DNA of 64,000 bases from G965276765 sp965276825. GTDB lineage: Bacteria; Actinomycetota; Acidimicrobiia; Acidimicrobiales; Palsa-688. Both the position numbers and the translations under genes were made by a program. Where the stretch lies: positions 3,596,001 through 3,660,000 of the forward strand of contig OZ255630.1 in NCBI GenBank assembly GCA_965276825.1. The letters run 5' to 3'. The notes below the pieces were generated by a model. The model saw only the letters and a program-made list of their open reading frames with translations. It did not search any database and was not told the origin of the DNA. Every line of letters begins with the position of its first letter. Within the stretch, counting starts at the first letter, position 1. Below are positions 33,319 to 42,571 of this stretch, one piece after another.

Positions 33319-34668
33319 GTGTTCGGTGACGGCCTCTTCGCCCCCCTCACCGTCGACGACGACCTGATCGACCTCACCGGCGACGGCGCCTGGCTGCAGG
33401 CCATGCTCGACGCCGAGGCCGCCCTCGCTCTGGCCGAGGCCGACGCCGGGGTGGTGCCCGCGGAGGCGGCCGAGGCCATCGCCGCGGCCTGCCACGCGGC
33501 CCGCTTCGACGCCGCCGACATCGGCCGGCGGGCCCGCGACAGCGGCAACCCCGTCATCCCCCTGGTCGCCGACCTGACCGCCGCGGTCGAGGGGCCGGCA
33601 TCGACCTGGGTCCACTGGGGAGCCACCAGCCAGGACATCCTCGACACCGCCATGGTCCTCGTCGTCACCCGGGCCGCCGCCGTGATCGACGCCAGGCTGG
33701 CCACGCTGGCCGACGCCTGCGCCCGGCAGGCCGACGCGCACCGCGACACCCTGATGGCTGCCAGGACGCTGCTCCAGCAGGCCCTGCCGACCACCCTCGG
33801 CGCCAAGGTCGCCGGCTGGCTGGTCGGGGTGCTCGACGCCAGGCGGGCGCTGACCGGCGCCGTGGCCGCCCTCCCCGCGCAGCTGGGCGGCGCGGCGGGG
33901 ACCCTCGCCTCCCTCGGCGACGACGGCCCCGCGGTGCTGCGCAGCTACGCCCGCCGCACCGGGCTGGCCGAGCCGCTCCTGCCGTGGCACACCGCCCGCC
34001 AGCGGGTCGCGACCCTCGGCGGCGCGCTGTGCACCGTGACCACGACCTGCGCCAAGATCGCCGGCGACGTGGCCCTGCTCATGCAGACCGAGGTCGGCGA
34101 GGCCTTCGAGCCGTCCGCACCCGGCCGGGGCGCCTCCTCGACGCTGCCGCACAAGCGCAACCCGGTCGCCGCCGCGGCGGGGGGCGCTGCCGCCCGCCGC
34201 GCCGTGGCCCTCCTGCCCCTCGTCGCCGGGGCCGTGGTTGCCGAGCACGAGCGCGCCCTCGGAGCGTGGCAGGCGGAGTGGCGGGCCGTCGGGGAGCTGC
34301 TGGCCCTCGCCGGCGGGGCCACCGCCCAGGCCGCCTCCACCGTCGCCGGCCTCGAGGTGGCCGCCGACACGATGGCCGCCAACCTCCACCGCCGCGGCGG
34401 GGTGCTCCTCGCCGAACGGGTCACGTTCGCGCTGGCCGAGGTCCTGCCCCGCGCCGATGCCGCCCGGCGGGTGACCGCAGCCGCCGCGGCCTGCGCCGTC
34501 GGGGACGGCGACTTTGCCGACCTGCTGGCCGCCGATCCGGTGGTGGCGTCGGTCCTCGACCGCCAGCGCATCGTCGAGCTGCTCCAGCCCTCCGGCTACC
34601 TCGGGTCGACCTCGGTCTGGGTCGACCGGGCCCTGGCCGCCCACCGGGGCGAGGCGGCGCGGCCGTGA
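33319..34668 (+). CDS. pcaB: 3-carboxy-cis,cis-muconate cycloisomerase
   Basis: 449 residues of the fumarase/aspartase superfamily, signature SSTLPHKRNP near 275 and a first conserved block WGATSQDILDTA near 100. PcaB turns 3-carboxy-cis,cis-muconate into 4-carboxymuconolactone. Confusion with adenylosuccinate lyase is resolved by the flanking pca genes. GTG 33319; 54 bp after pcaG, and its stop overlaps pcaL. Confidence 0.92.
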   Translation: MFGDGLFAPLTVDDDLIDLTGDGAWLQAMLDAEAALALAEADAGVVPAEAAEAIAAACHAARFDAADIGRRARDSGNPVIPLVADLTAAVEGPASTWVHWGATSQDILDTAMVLVVTRAAAVIDARLATLADACARQADAHRDTLMAARTLLQQALPTTLGAKVAGWLVGVLDARRALTGAVAALPAQLGGAAGTLASLGDDGPAVLRSYARRTGLAEPLLPWHTARQRVATLGGALCTVTTTCAKIAGDVALLMQTEVGEAFEPSAPGRGASSTLPHKRNPVAAAAGGAAARRAVALLPLVAGAVVAEHERALGAWQAEWRAVGELLALAGGATAQAASTVAGLEVAADTMAANLHRRGGVLLAERVTFALAEVLPRADAARRVTAAAAACAVGDGDFADLLAADPVVASVLDRQRIVELLQPSGYLGSTSVWVDRALAAHRGEAARP

Positions 34669-35810
34669 TCCCCTCCTACCGCGTCGACGGCCCGGTCGGC
34701 GCCCCCGTCCTCGTGCTGGCCAACTCGCTCGGCACGACGACGGCCATGTGGGACGACCAGCTGCCCGAGCTGGCAGCCAGGTTCCGCGTGGTGCGCTTCG
34801 ACCACCGGGGCCACGGTGCCGCCGGGCCGGCCCCTCCCGGGCCCTACCGGATCGACGAGCTCGGCGGCGACCTCGTCGACCTGCTCGACCACCTCGGCGT
34901 GGCCACCGCATCGCTCTGCGGCCTCTCCCTCGGCGGCATGGTCGCCATGTGGGTCGCCGCCCACCACCCCGAGCGCGTCGACCGGCTCGTGCTGGCCTGC
35001 ACCGCCGCCCACCTGCCCCCGGCGTCGGGCTGGACCGACCGGGCCGCCCAGGTCAGGGCCGCGGGCACGTCGGTGATGGTCGGGCCGTCCCTCGAGCGGT
35101 GGTTCACCCCCGGCTTCGCCGCCGGCCGGCCCGACGTGGCGGCCAGGGTGCGCGACATGCTCGGCCAGGCCGACCCCGAGGGCTACGCCGGCTGCTGCGA
35201 GGCCATCGCGGCCATGGACCAGCGCCTCGACCTCGACCGGATCCGCGCGCCGACCCTCGTCGTCGCCGGCGCCGACGATCCGGCCACCCCCCCCGCCCTC
35301 GGGCTCGAGCTGCAGGCCGGCATCCGGGGGGCCTCCCTCCTGGTCCTGGCCGGCGCCGCCCACATCGCCAACATCCAACGGCCAGGAGACTTCGGCCGGG
35401 CCGTGGTCGACCACCTCGCGGGCGCGGCCCGCGACCGGGGGGAGGCCATGCGCCGCCGCGTCCTCGGCCAGGCCCACGTCGAGCGGTCCGCCGCCGGGGT
35501 GACGCCCCTCACCGCGCCCTGGGTCGACCTGATCACCCGCTACGCGTGGGGAGACATCTGGACCCGGCCGGCGCTCGACCTGCCGACCAGGAGCGCGATG
35601 ACCGTCGCCCTGCTCGCCGCCCTCGGCCGCCTCGAGGAGCTGCCGCTCCACGTCGCCGGGGCCCGTCGCAACGGCCTCACCGACGGCCAGATCGGCGAGG
35701 TGCTCCTGCACACCGCGGTCTACGCCGGCGTCCCCGCGTCCAACGCCGCCTTCGCCGTCGCCGAGGCCGTGCTGAGCGAGCTCGACTCCGCCAGGGACGA
35801 GGCGACGTGA
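34665..35810 (+). CDS. pcaL: Fused 3-oxoadipate enol-lactonase / 4-carboxymuconolactone decarboxylase
   Basis: 381 residues joining two enzymes. Residues 1-255 are an alpha/beta hydrolase with nucleophile Ser88 in GLSLGG and an AHIANIQRP histidine segment (PcaD). Residues about 265-381 are the small carboxymuconolactone decarboxylase helical domain (WGDIWTRPALDLPTRS; GQIGEVLLHTAVYAGVP). Together they convert carboxymuconolactone to 3-oxoadipate. The fusion is a known actinobacterial form. GTG start overlaps the pcaB stop and the end overlaps pcaR. Confidence 0.93.
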   Translation: MIPSYRVDGPVGAPVLVLANSLGTTTAMWDDQLPELAARFRVVRFDHRGHGAAGPAPPGPYRIDELGGDLVDLLDHLGVATASLCGLSLGGMVAMWVAAHHPERVDRLVLACTAAHLPPASGWTDRAAQVRAAGTSVMVGPSLERWFTPGFAAGRPDVAARVRDMLGQADPEGYAGCCEAIAAMDQRLDLDRIRAPTLVVAGADDPATPPALGLELQAGIRGASLLVLAGAAHIANIQRPGDFGRAVVDHLAGAARDRGEAMRRRVLGQAHVERSAAGVTPLTAPWVDLITRYAWGDIWTRPALDLPTRSAMTVALLAALGRLEELPLHVAGARRNGLTDGQIGEVLLHTAVYAGVPASNAAFAVAEAVLSELDSARDEAT

Positions 35811-36609
35811 TCGCGCCGGGGATCGACGAGACCAGGACCGGCGACTTCGTCCAGTCCCTCGAGCGCGGCCTCGCCGTGTTGCGGGCGTTCGACGCGGAGC
35901 ACCCCGCCCTGACCCTTTCCGAGGTGGCCCGCAGGACCGACCTGAGCCGCGCGGCGGCGAGGCGATTCCTCCTCACCCTCGTGTCCCTCGGCTACGTCCG
36001 CTCCGAGAGCCGGGTCTTCGCCCTCCGGCCCCGGGTGCTCGAGCTCGGCTTCGCCTACCTGTCCACCCTCGGGCTGGCCGACGTGGCCGCCCCCCACCTC
36101 AAGGCGCTGGTCGCCCGCCTCCGGGAGTCGGCGTCGGTCGCGGTCCTCGACGGCGACGACATCGTCTACGTCGTCCGGGTCCCGACGCGCCGGATCATGA
36201 CCGTCACCATCGCCGTCGGCACCGCTTCCCGGCCCACGCCACCTCCCTCGGCAGCGTGCTCCTCGCCGGGCTCGGCGCCGACGAGCTCGACGCCTACCTC
36301 GACCGGGTCGACCTCGTCGCGCTGACCCGCAGGACCGTCACCGACCGCCACGTCCTCCGCCGGCTCGTCGACGAGGCCCGCACGGCCCGCTACGCCGTCG
36401 TCGACCAGGAGCTCGAGGAGGGCCTGCGGTCGATCGCCGTGCCGATCACCGACGGCCGCGGCTCCGTCGTCGGCTCGCTCAACAGCTCCGCCCAGGCCGC
36501 CAGGACCACCCTCGACCGCCTCCGCCGCCACGTGCTCCCCGAGCTGCGGGCCACCGCGGCGCGCATCGACGCCGACCTGCGGGCCGTGCCCGCGCACCGA
36601 CCGGCGTGA
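35807..36609 (+). pseudogene. pcaR: IclR-family regulator PcaR, frameshifted
   Basis: The N half (GTG 35807) has the IclR winged helix (FVQSLERGLAVLRAFD, TDLSRAAARRFLLTL) and the start of the effector domain; the C half (LLAGLGADELDAYL onward, RHVLRRLVDEARTARY, GSLNSSAQAARTT) is in another frame and ends at 36609. The shift is at about 36215-36222, where GGCACCGCTTCC would read GTRFPAHATSLG if the CC were CCC. PcaR controls the pca genes in response to a pathway intermediate. It overlaps both neighbours by 4 bp. True loss or base-calling error cannot be told apart here. Confidence 0.75.
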
Positions 36610-37789
36610 CCGCCGTGGCCCACACCCAGGTCGCCATCATCGGCGCGGGCCCCGCCGGCCTGGTGCTCGGACAGCGGCTCGCGCTCGAGGGCATCGACGC
36701 CGTCGTGATCGAGGCGCGCCGCCGGGACTACGTCGAGGCCCGGGTCCGCGCCGGCGTGCTCGAGTCGCCGACCGTCGACCTGCTCACCGAGCTCGGCGTC
36801 GGCGACCGCCTGGCCGCGAGGGGTTGGTCCACCACGGCGTCAACCTCCAGTGGCGGGGTGAGCGGCACCGGATCGACTTCGCCGAGCACACCGGCAAGGC
36901 GGTCACCGTCTACGGGCAGCAGGAGGTGGTCAGGGATCTGATCGCCGCCCGGGTCGCGGCCGGCGACGAGATCCACTTCGACGCGACCGTCGAGGCCATC
37001 GAGGGCCACGGTCCCGGTGGCCGTCCGCTGGTGCGCTACCGCGCCGGGGGCGGGACCCACGAGCTCGCCTGCGAGGTGGTCGCCGGCTGCGACGGGTTCC
37101 ACGGGGTCAGCCGGGCCACCCTGCCGGCGGCGTCGATCCGCGCCTACGAGCGCGACTACCCCTTCGCCTGGCTGGGGATCCTCGCCGAGGTGGCGCCGTC
37201 GACCGACGAGCTCATCTACGCCTTCCACGAGCGCGGCTTCGCCATGCACTCCCTCCGCTCGCCCCGGATCAGCCGGCTGTACCTCCAGGTCGACCCGGCC
37301 GACGACATCGTCGACTGGCCGGACCGGCGGATCTGGGACGAGCTGCAGCTGCGCCTCGGCCTGCCCGGCTGGACCCTGCACGAGGGGCCGATCGTCGACA
37401 AGGGCATCACCCCGATGCGCAGCTACGTGTGCGAGCCGCTGCGGCACGGATCGCTCTTCCTCGCCGGTGACGCCGCCCACATCGTGCCCCCGACCGGGGC
37501 CAAGGGCATGAACCTGGCCGTCGCCGACGTCAAGGTCCTCGCCGACGCCATCGTCTCGTCGCTCCACCACGACGACCACGGCCCGCTCGACTCCTACGGC
37601 GAGCGGTGCCTCTCGCGGGTGTGGCGGGTGCAGGACTTCTCCACCACCATGACCACCCTGCTCCACGTCGACCCGACGGCCGACGCCTTCGGCGCCCGGC
37701 TCCAGCGGGCCAGGCAGGACCAGGTGGCGACCAGCCAGGCCACGCAGGCCAGCCTGGCGGAGAGCTACGTGGGCCTGCCCCTGGCCTGA
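36606..37789 (+). pseudogene. pobA: 4-hydroxybenzoate 3-monooxygenase, frameshifted
   Basis: Flavoprotein hydroxylase that feeds protocatechuate into the pathway. The N-terminal FAD motif IIGAGPAGLVLGQ and VRAGVLESPTVDLL (frame starting GTG 36606) is separated from the rest (VHHGVNLQWRGERHRIDF; CDGFHGVSRATLP; FLAGDAAHIVPPTGAKGMN) by a shift at about 36820, in GAGGGGTTGG; one extra G would give a continuous chain of about 394 residues, the normal PobA length. GTG overlaps the pcaR stop. Everything else looks intact. Confidence 0.8.
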
Positions 37790-37860
37790 TCCCTTTCGGC
37801 GGATCGGGTCGACCTCTACGCTCGGCCGGGTCCGATCGACAGAGGGAGAGCACCCACACC

Positions 37861-38295
37861 ATGGCCGAGCAAAAGGGCGTCTTCGGCGGCTTCAAGGACT
37901 TCATCCTGCGGGGCAACGTGGTCGAGCTGGCCATCGCCGTGGTCATCGGCACCGCCTTCACCGCGGTGGTCAAGGCCGTGGTGGCCGACATCATCACCCC
38001 GCTCGTGGGCGCCATCTTCGGCACCCACACCACCTTCGGCAACCTGTACTTCAAGCTCAACCACTCCAAGTTCGCCTACGGCGACGTGATCGACAACATC
38101 ATCGCCTTCCTGGCCGTGGCGTCGGTCATCTACTTCCTGATCGTGGTGCCGCTCAACAAGCTCGACGAGCGCCGCAAGTCCGGGGCGCCCGACCCGGAGA
38201 TCACCGTCAGGCCCTGCCCGGAGTGCCTGACGGAGATCCCCAAGGCGGCGACCCGCTGCGCGGCGTGCACCGCCCAGGTCTCCGCCATCGTCTGA
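37861..38295 (+). CDS. mscL: Large-conductance mechanosensitive channel
   Basis: 144 residues. N-terminal FKDFILRGNVVELAIAVVIG is the MscL S1/TM1 signature, a second membrane helix is at about 80-100 (FLAVASVIYFLIVVPLN), and the C terminus ends with a CPECLTEIPKAATRCAAC zinc-ribbon-like motif seen in many actinobacterial MscL. The pentamer opens under osmotic downshock. ATG 37861 with GAGGGAGAG upstream. Confidence 0.95.
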   Translation: MAEQKGVFGGFKDFILRGNVVELAIAVVIGTAFTAVVKAVVADIITPLVGAIFGTHTTFGNLYFKLNHSKFAYGDVIDNIIAFLAVASVIYFLIVVPLNKLDERRKSGAPDPEITVRPCPECLTEIPKAATRCAACTAQVSAIV

Positions 38296-38305
38296 GCTGA
38301 GCGCG

Positions 38306-39781
38306 TCAGCCGACCGCCGCCGCGCCCGCCGTCGAGGCCACGTCCTCACGCCTGGCGTTGACCAGCCAGAGGGTGGCGACCAGGGCGAGGACCACGACGC
38401 CGGCGCCCGCCGCGAAGGCGACGGTGTAGCCGTGCACGGTGCCGGCGGCGATGGCGCCGCGGCCGTGCACGACCACGTAGGTGGTCGTCACCGAGGCGGC
38501 GATGGTGTTGAGCAGCGCCGTGCCGATCGAGCCGCCGACCTGCTGGGTGGTGTTGATCATGGCGCTGGCCACCCCCGAGTCGCCGGCGCTCACCCCGACC
38601 AGGGCGGTGCTCGAGATGGGCACGAAGACCAGGCCGAGGCCGAGGCTCATGACCACCTCGGCGGGGAACACGTGCGGCCAGAACCCGCTGTTGACGTGCA
38701 GCTGGGTGAACCACAGCAGGCCGAGCCCGGCCAGCACCAGCCCGGTGGACATGATCCAGCGGGGCCGGACCCGGGGCAGCAGCACGCTGGCGATGCCCGC
38801 GCTGGCCACCACGCCGACGGAGAAGGGCAGGAAGGCGAAGCCGCTGCGCAGCGGGGAGTAGTGGAGCGTGCCCTGCAGGTAGTAGGTGAGGAACAGGAAC
38901 ATCCCGAACAGGGCCACGCCGGTCAGCAGCGACGTCAGGTAGGCGCCGGCCCGGTTGCGCTCGGTCACCACCCGCAGCGGGAGGAGCGGGTGGGCGCTGC
39001 GGGACTCGATGGCCACGAAGGCGGCCAGGAGCACCACGGCGGCCACGAGCAGGCCAATGGTGGTGGTCGAGCCCCAGCCCTTGGTCTCGGCCTCGGTGAC
39101 CCCGTAGACCAGGGCGACCAGGCCGAGGGTGGCGGTCAGCGCGCCGGGCAGGTCGTAGCGCCCTTTGGACTCGCTCTTGCTCTCCCTGACCAGGCGGAAC
39201 GCGGCGATGGCGGCCAGGATGGCGATGGGGGTGTTGACCAGCAGGCACCACCGCCAACTGGCGTACTGGGTCAGGATGCCGCCGCCGATCAGCCCGATGG
39301 CCAGGCCGCCGCCGGCGATGGAGCCGTACACGCCGAAGGCCTTGGCCCGCTCCTTGGCGTCGGTGAAGGTGACGCTCAGCAGCGACAGGGCGGCGGGGGC
39401 CATCACCGCGGCGAAGGCCCCCTGGATGGCGCGGGAGGCGAAGAGGACCGCGGCGTCGGGGGCCAGGCCGCCGAGCGCCGACGCGGCGGCGAAGCCCAGC
39501 AGCCCGACGATCATCATCCGCTTGCGGCCCATGTAGTCGGCGATGCGGCCGCCGAGGAGGAGGAGGCCGCCGAAGGAGAGCGTGTAGGCGGTCACCACCC
39601 ACTGGCGGTCGGCGTTGGAGATGTGCAGGGCGGCCTGCGCCTTGGGCAGGGCGATGTTCACGATCGAGGCGTCCACGACGATCATCAGCTGGGCGATGGC
39701 GATGACGGCGAGGGCCTTCCAGCGCCGGGGGTCGGGCTCGGTGGGCGCCGAGGCCACGACCGGGTCGGTCGAGGTGGTCAC
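38306..39781 (-). CDS. DHA2-type MFS drug exporter, 14 membrane segments
   Basis: 491 residues, about 14 hydrophobic helices. Motifs of the DHA2 family are visible: LMIVVDASIVNIALP in helix 1, GRIADYMGRKRMM in the first loop and GGGLAIGLIGGGIL as motif C of antiporters. Such proteins expel drugs or toxic metabolites with proton exchange. The TetR gene lies directly upstream on the same strand, and the gap holds an operator-like repeat over the promoter. Confidence 0.9.
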   Translation of the reverse strand: MTTSTDPVVASAPTEPDPRRWKALAVIAIAQLMIVVDASIVNIALPKAQAALHISNADRQWVVTAYTLSFGGLLLLGGRIADYMGRKRMMIVGLLGFAAASALGGLAPDAAVLFASRAIQGAFAAVMAPAALSLLSVTFTDAKERAKAFGVYGSIAGGGLAIGLIGGGILTQYASWRWCLLVNTPIAILAAIAAFRLVRESKSESKGRYDLPGALTATLGLVALVYGVTEAETKGWGSTTTIGLLVAAVVLLAAFVAIESRSAHPLLPLRVVTERNRAGAYLTSLLTGVALFGMFLFLTYYLQGTLHYSPLRSGFAFLPFSVGVVASAGIASVLLPRVRPRWIMSTGLVLAGLGLLWFTQLHVNSGFWPHVFPAEVVMSLGLGLVFVPISSTALVGVSAGDSGVASAMINTTQQVGGSIGTALLNTIAASVTTTYVVVHGRGAIAAGTVHGYTVAFAAGAGVVVLALVATLWLVNARREDVASTAGAAAVG

Positions 39782-39843
39782 GGGGGTGCTCCTTGGGTTC
39801 GGGGAGCATGGTGCTCCTCCTGGTGTGGACTTTCGTATCTGCG

Positions 39844-39887
39844 ACTCTACGGACCGTCTCGTCTCGTGTCAAGACGATTCGGTCCGT
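39844..39887 (-). promoter_or_regulatory. MFS promoter overlapped by a TetR-type operator
   Basis: On the minus strand: -35 TTGACA (39867-39872), 17-bp spacer, -10 TAGAGT (39844-39849). The inverted repeat ACGGACCG (39849-39856) and CGGTCCGT (39880-39887) flanks the -35 and enters the spacer, so a bound repressor would block polymerase. Confidence 0.6.
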
Positions 39888-39956
39888 CTTGTTTGTCAGC
39901 TCTGCTGTTGGCGTTCGGGGTGGCTCTGCTGGGCGGTGGGGGGCGGTCGGGGGAGA

Positions 39957-40628
39957 TCAGGCGGGACGGGGCCGGCAGCCCGGTCCGTGGTGCAGCAGGG
40001 GGATGGCGATGTCGTCGACGAGGTGGGTCTCGTAGTCGTCGTCGAAGTCGAGGCGGTTGCAGTTGTGGAGGAACATCACCGCGGGCACCACCTCGGCGAC
40101 GACGTCACCGGAGGTGTGCTCGGGGAGCTCACCGCGCGCCACGGCCCGCTCGACGATCCGGTCGAGCGGGAGGCGCTTGCGGTGCCCGAACTCGGCCTTG
40201 AGGGCCTCGGCCAGCTCCGGATCGTTGCTGGCGGCCGCCACCACCCCGCGGACCAGCCCGCCGTCGAGGCCCTGGATGTGCTGGCGGACCGTGCGCACCA
40301 GGGCCATCAGCTCGGCGCGCAGTGAGCCGAGCGGCTCGATCTCGATCTCGGGCCCGGTGGCGTGGCAGCGCAGAGCGGCGACGACCAGCTCGACCTTGCC
40401 CGGCCAGCGGCGGTAGATGGTGGCCTTGCTGGCCCTGGCCGCTGTCGCCACCGCGTCCATGCTCATCCGGTCGTAGCCGACCGTCGCCACGAGGGTCACG
40501 ACGGCGTCGAGGATGGCCTGCTCGCGGGCCTCGTCCCTGGGTCGCCCGCCGCGCGCCGCCGCACCCTCACCGTCGAGATCGGCGGGAAGGTCGGCGGCGT
40601 CAGCGGCGGGGGGACGGGTGGTGGTCAT
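39957..40628 (-). CDS. TetR-family repressor, likely controlling the adjacent exporter
   Basis: 223 residues; a disordered acidic start, then a TetR helix-turn-helix (ILDAVVTLVATVGYDRMSMD, ASKATIYRRWPGKVELV at about 65-82) and an all-helical ligand domain. It is upstream of the DHA2 exporter in the same direction, and repeats of the ACGAGAC(C/G)GT type occur before both genes, so it probably represses the exporter and itself until a drug-like ligand binds. Confidence 0.88.
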   Translation of the reverse strand: MTTTRPPAADAADLPADLDGEGAAARGGRPRDEAREQAILDAVVTLVATVGYDRMSMDAVATAARASKATIYRRWPGKVELVVAALRCHATGPEIEIEPLGSLRAELMALVRTVRQHIQGLDGGLVRGVVAAASNDPELAEALKAEFGHRKRLPLDRIVERAVARGELPEHTSGDVVAEVVPAVMFLHNCNRLDFDDDYETHLVDDIAIPLLHHGPGCRPRPA

Positions 40629-40679
40629 GGAAGGGTGCGCTCCGGGTTCGACCAGTACGGTACGGTCTCGTTTTCAGAC

Positions 40680-40715
40680 ATGGTACGGCTTCGAGGGTTG
40701 AAACGCAACCGTTTC
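40680..40715 (-). promoter_or_regulatory. Promoter of the TetR gene with an overlapping palindrome
   Basis: Minus strand: -35 TTGCGT (40703-40708), 17-bp spacer, -10 TACCAT (40680-40685). The palindrome GAAACG-CAAC-CGTTTC (40700-40715) covers the -35 box. Confidence 0.45.
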
Positions 40716-40770
40716 GTATCGTATTCCGGCGATGCCCGTCGGAGCGGCCCGGCCGACGTACGCTCACGCC

Positions 40771-40812
40771 GTGAGCACGCCGTGCGAGACATCGGGGAGC
40801 GGGCACCGATGA
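40771..40812 (+). CDS. Possible leaderless 13-aa leader peptide overlapping nadE
   Basis: TACGCT (40759-40764) ends 6 bp before GTG 40771, which opens a 13-codon frame MSTPCETSGSGHR. Its TGA (40810-40812) overlaps the nadE ATG (40809-40811) as ATGA, and the nadE ribosome binding site GGGGAG lies inside the small frame. The geometry suggests coupling; expression is unproven. Confidence 0.35.
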   Translation: MSTPCETSGSGHR

Positions 40813-42518
40813 GCCGTCTGCGGGTGGCCCTCTGCCAGCTGGACCCCGTCGTCGGTGACCTCGGGGGCAACACCGAGCGGGTGATCGAGGCCCTGGCCGA
40901 GGCCGACGAGGGGGGCGCCGACCTGGCCGTCTTCAGCGAGCTCGTCCTGACCGGCTACCCACCCGAGGACCTGCTGCTCAAGCCCGGGTTCGTGGCCGAC
41001 AACCAGGCCCACCTGGCCAAGGTGGCGGCGGCGAGCGGTCGCTGCGCGGCGGTGGTCGGCTTCGTCGACGAGGCCACCGACCTCTACAACGCCGCGGCGG
41101 TGTGCGCCCACGGCGAGGTCCGGGGCGTCTACCGCAAACAGTTGCTGCCCAACTACAGCGTGTTCGACGAGCAGCGGTACTTCGCCTCCGGCACCGGAGC
41201 CGAGCAGCTGTACCGCATCGGCGGGGTCCGGGTCGGGGTGTCGGTCTGCGAGGACATCTGGGATCCGTCGGGTCCGATCGCCGAGCAGTCGGCGGCGGGC
41301 GCCGAGCTGGTCGTCAACATCAACGCCTCGCCGTACTACGCGCAGCGCATCGCCGAGCGCCGGCACCTGCTCGCCACCAGGGCGGCGGACTCGTCGTGCT
41401 CGATCGTCTACGTCAACCAGGTCGGCGGCCAGGACGAGCTGGTCTTCGACGGCGCGTCGATGGTCGTCGACGCCGGGGGGCGGACCGTCGTGGCCCTCCC
41501 GCAGTTTGCCGAGCAGGTCGCCCTCGTCGACCTCGACGTGCGGCCGGTGTACCGCAAGCGCCTGCTCGACCCCAGGGGCCGCCGCAGCGGCGTCCCGCTG
41601 CCGGTCGTCGAGGTGACCGCCGCGCCGCGCCAACCCGTCGACGCCCCCCGGCTGGTGGCGGAGGTGGCCGCCCCGCTCGTCGCGGAGGCCGAGATCTACT
41701 CGGCGCTGGTGGTCGGCACCCGCGACTACGTGACCAAGAACGGCTTCACCGACGTGGTCGTCGCCCTCTCCGGGGGGATCGACTCGTCGCTCGTCGCCGC
41801 CATCGCCACCGATGCCATCGGCCCCGACCGGGTCCACGGCGTGGCCATGCCGTCGCGGTACTCGAGCGACCACTCCGAGACCGACGCCGAGGCGCTCGCC
41901 CGACACCTCGGGATCGACCACCGGACCATCCCGATCGAGCCGGCCCACGCCGCCTTCGTCGGGATGCTGGCCCCGAGCTTCGGCGACCGGCCCGAGGACC
42001 TGACCGAGGAGAACCTGCAGAGCCGGATCCGGGGGGTGACCCTCATGGCGCTGTCCAACAAGTTCGGCTGGATGGTGCTCACCACCGGCAACAAGAGCGA
42101 GATGGCGGTCGGCTACTCGACCCTCTACGGCGACACCGCCGGAGGGTTCGCGGTGATCAAGGACGTGGCCAAGACGATGGTCTACCGGCTCTGTGCGTGG
42201 CGCAACACGATCGGCGAGGTCATCCCCGACTCGGTGCTGGCCAAGCCGCCATCGGCCGAGCTGCGCCCCGACCAGCGCGACGACCAGAGCCTCCCCCCCT
42301 ACGAGGTGCTCGACCCCATCCTCGAGGCCTACGTGGAGGGCGACCTGACCGCCGGCGAGCTGGTCGAGCGCGGCTGGGACGAGGACACGGTCCGGCGCAT
42401 CGTGGCGCTGGTGGACAGCTCCGAGTACAAGCGCCGCCAGACCCCGCCGGGGGTCCGGGTCACCCCCAAGGCGTTCGGTAAGGACCGCAGGGTCCCGATC
42501 ACCAACCGCTACCGCTGA
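40809..42518 (+). CDS. nadE: Glutamine-dependent NAD synthetase
   Basis: 569 residues: an N-terminal nitrilase-type glutaminase domain with Glu44 (FSELVLTGYPPEDLL), Lys110 (YRKQLLPNY) and Cys147 (SVCEDIWDP), then a synthetase domain with the P-loop SGGIDSS near 321-327 and the DYVTKNGF lead-in. It amidates nicotinic acid adenine dinucleotide to NAD with glutamine nitrogen. ATG 40809 follows GGGGAG by 8 bp. Divergent from the TetR gene. Confidence 0.96.
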   Translation: MSRLRVALCQLDPVVGDLGGNTERVIEALAEADEGGADLAVFSELVLTGYPPEDLLLKPGFVADNQAHLAKVAAASGRCAAVVGFVDEATDLYNAAAVCAHGEVRGVYRKQLLPNYSVFDEQRYFASGTGAEQLYRIGGVRVGVSVCEDIWDPSGPIAEQSAAGAELVVNINASPYYAQRIAERRHLLATRAADSSCSIVYVNQVGGQDELVFDGASMVVDAGGRTVVALPQFAEQVALVDLDVRPVYRKRLLDPRGRRSGVPLPVVEVTAAPRQPVDAPRLVAEVAAPLVAEAEIYSALVVGTRDYVTKNGFTDVVVALSGGIDSSLVAAIATDAIGPDRVHGVAMPSRYSSDHSETDAEALARHLGIDHRTIPIEPAHAAFVGMLAPSFGDRPEDLTEENLQSRIRGVTLMALSNKFGWMVLTTGNKSEMAVGYSTLYGDTAGGFAVIKDVAKTMVYRLCAWRNTIGEVIPDSVLAKPPSAELRPDQRDDQSLPPYEVLDPILEAYVEGDLTAGELVERGWDEDTVRRIVALVDSSEYKRRQTPPGVRVTPKAFGKDRRVPITNRYR

Positions 42519-42531
42519 TCGGGCCCCCACC

Positions 42532-42550
42532 CGGGATCGGGGAGATCCCG
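42532..42550 (+). terminator. Hairpin after nadE
   Basis: CGGGATC (42532-42538) and GATCCCG (42544-42550) pair perfectly around GGGGA, 14 bp after the nadE stop. No U tract. Confidence 0.4.
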
Positions 42551-42571
42551 CCCGCTACGCTGGTCGTTCCT

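Noticed and set aside
33319..34668. Adenylosuccinate lyase
   Set aside because: Shares the superfamily signature, but position inside pcaH-G-B-L fits carboxymuconate cycloisomerase.
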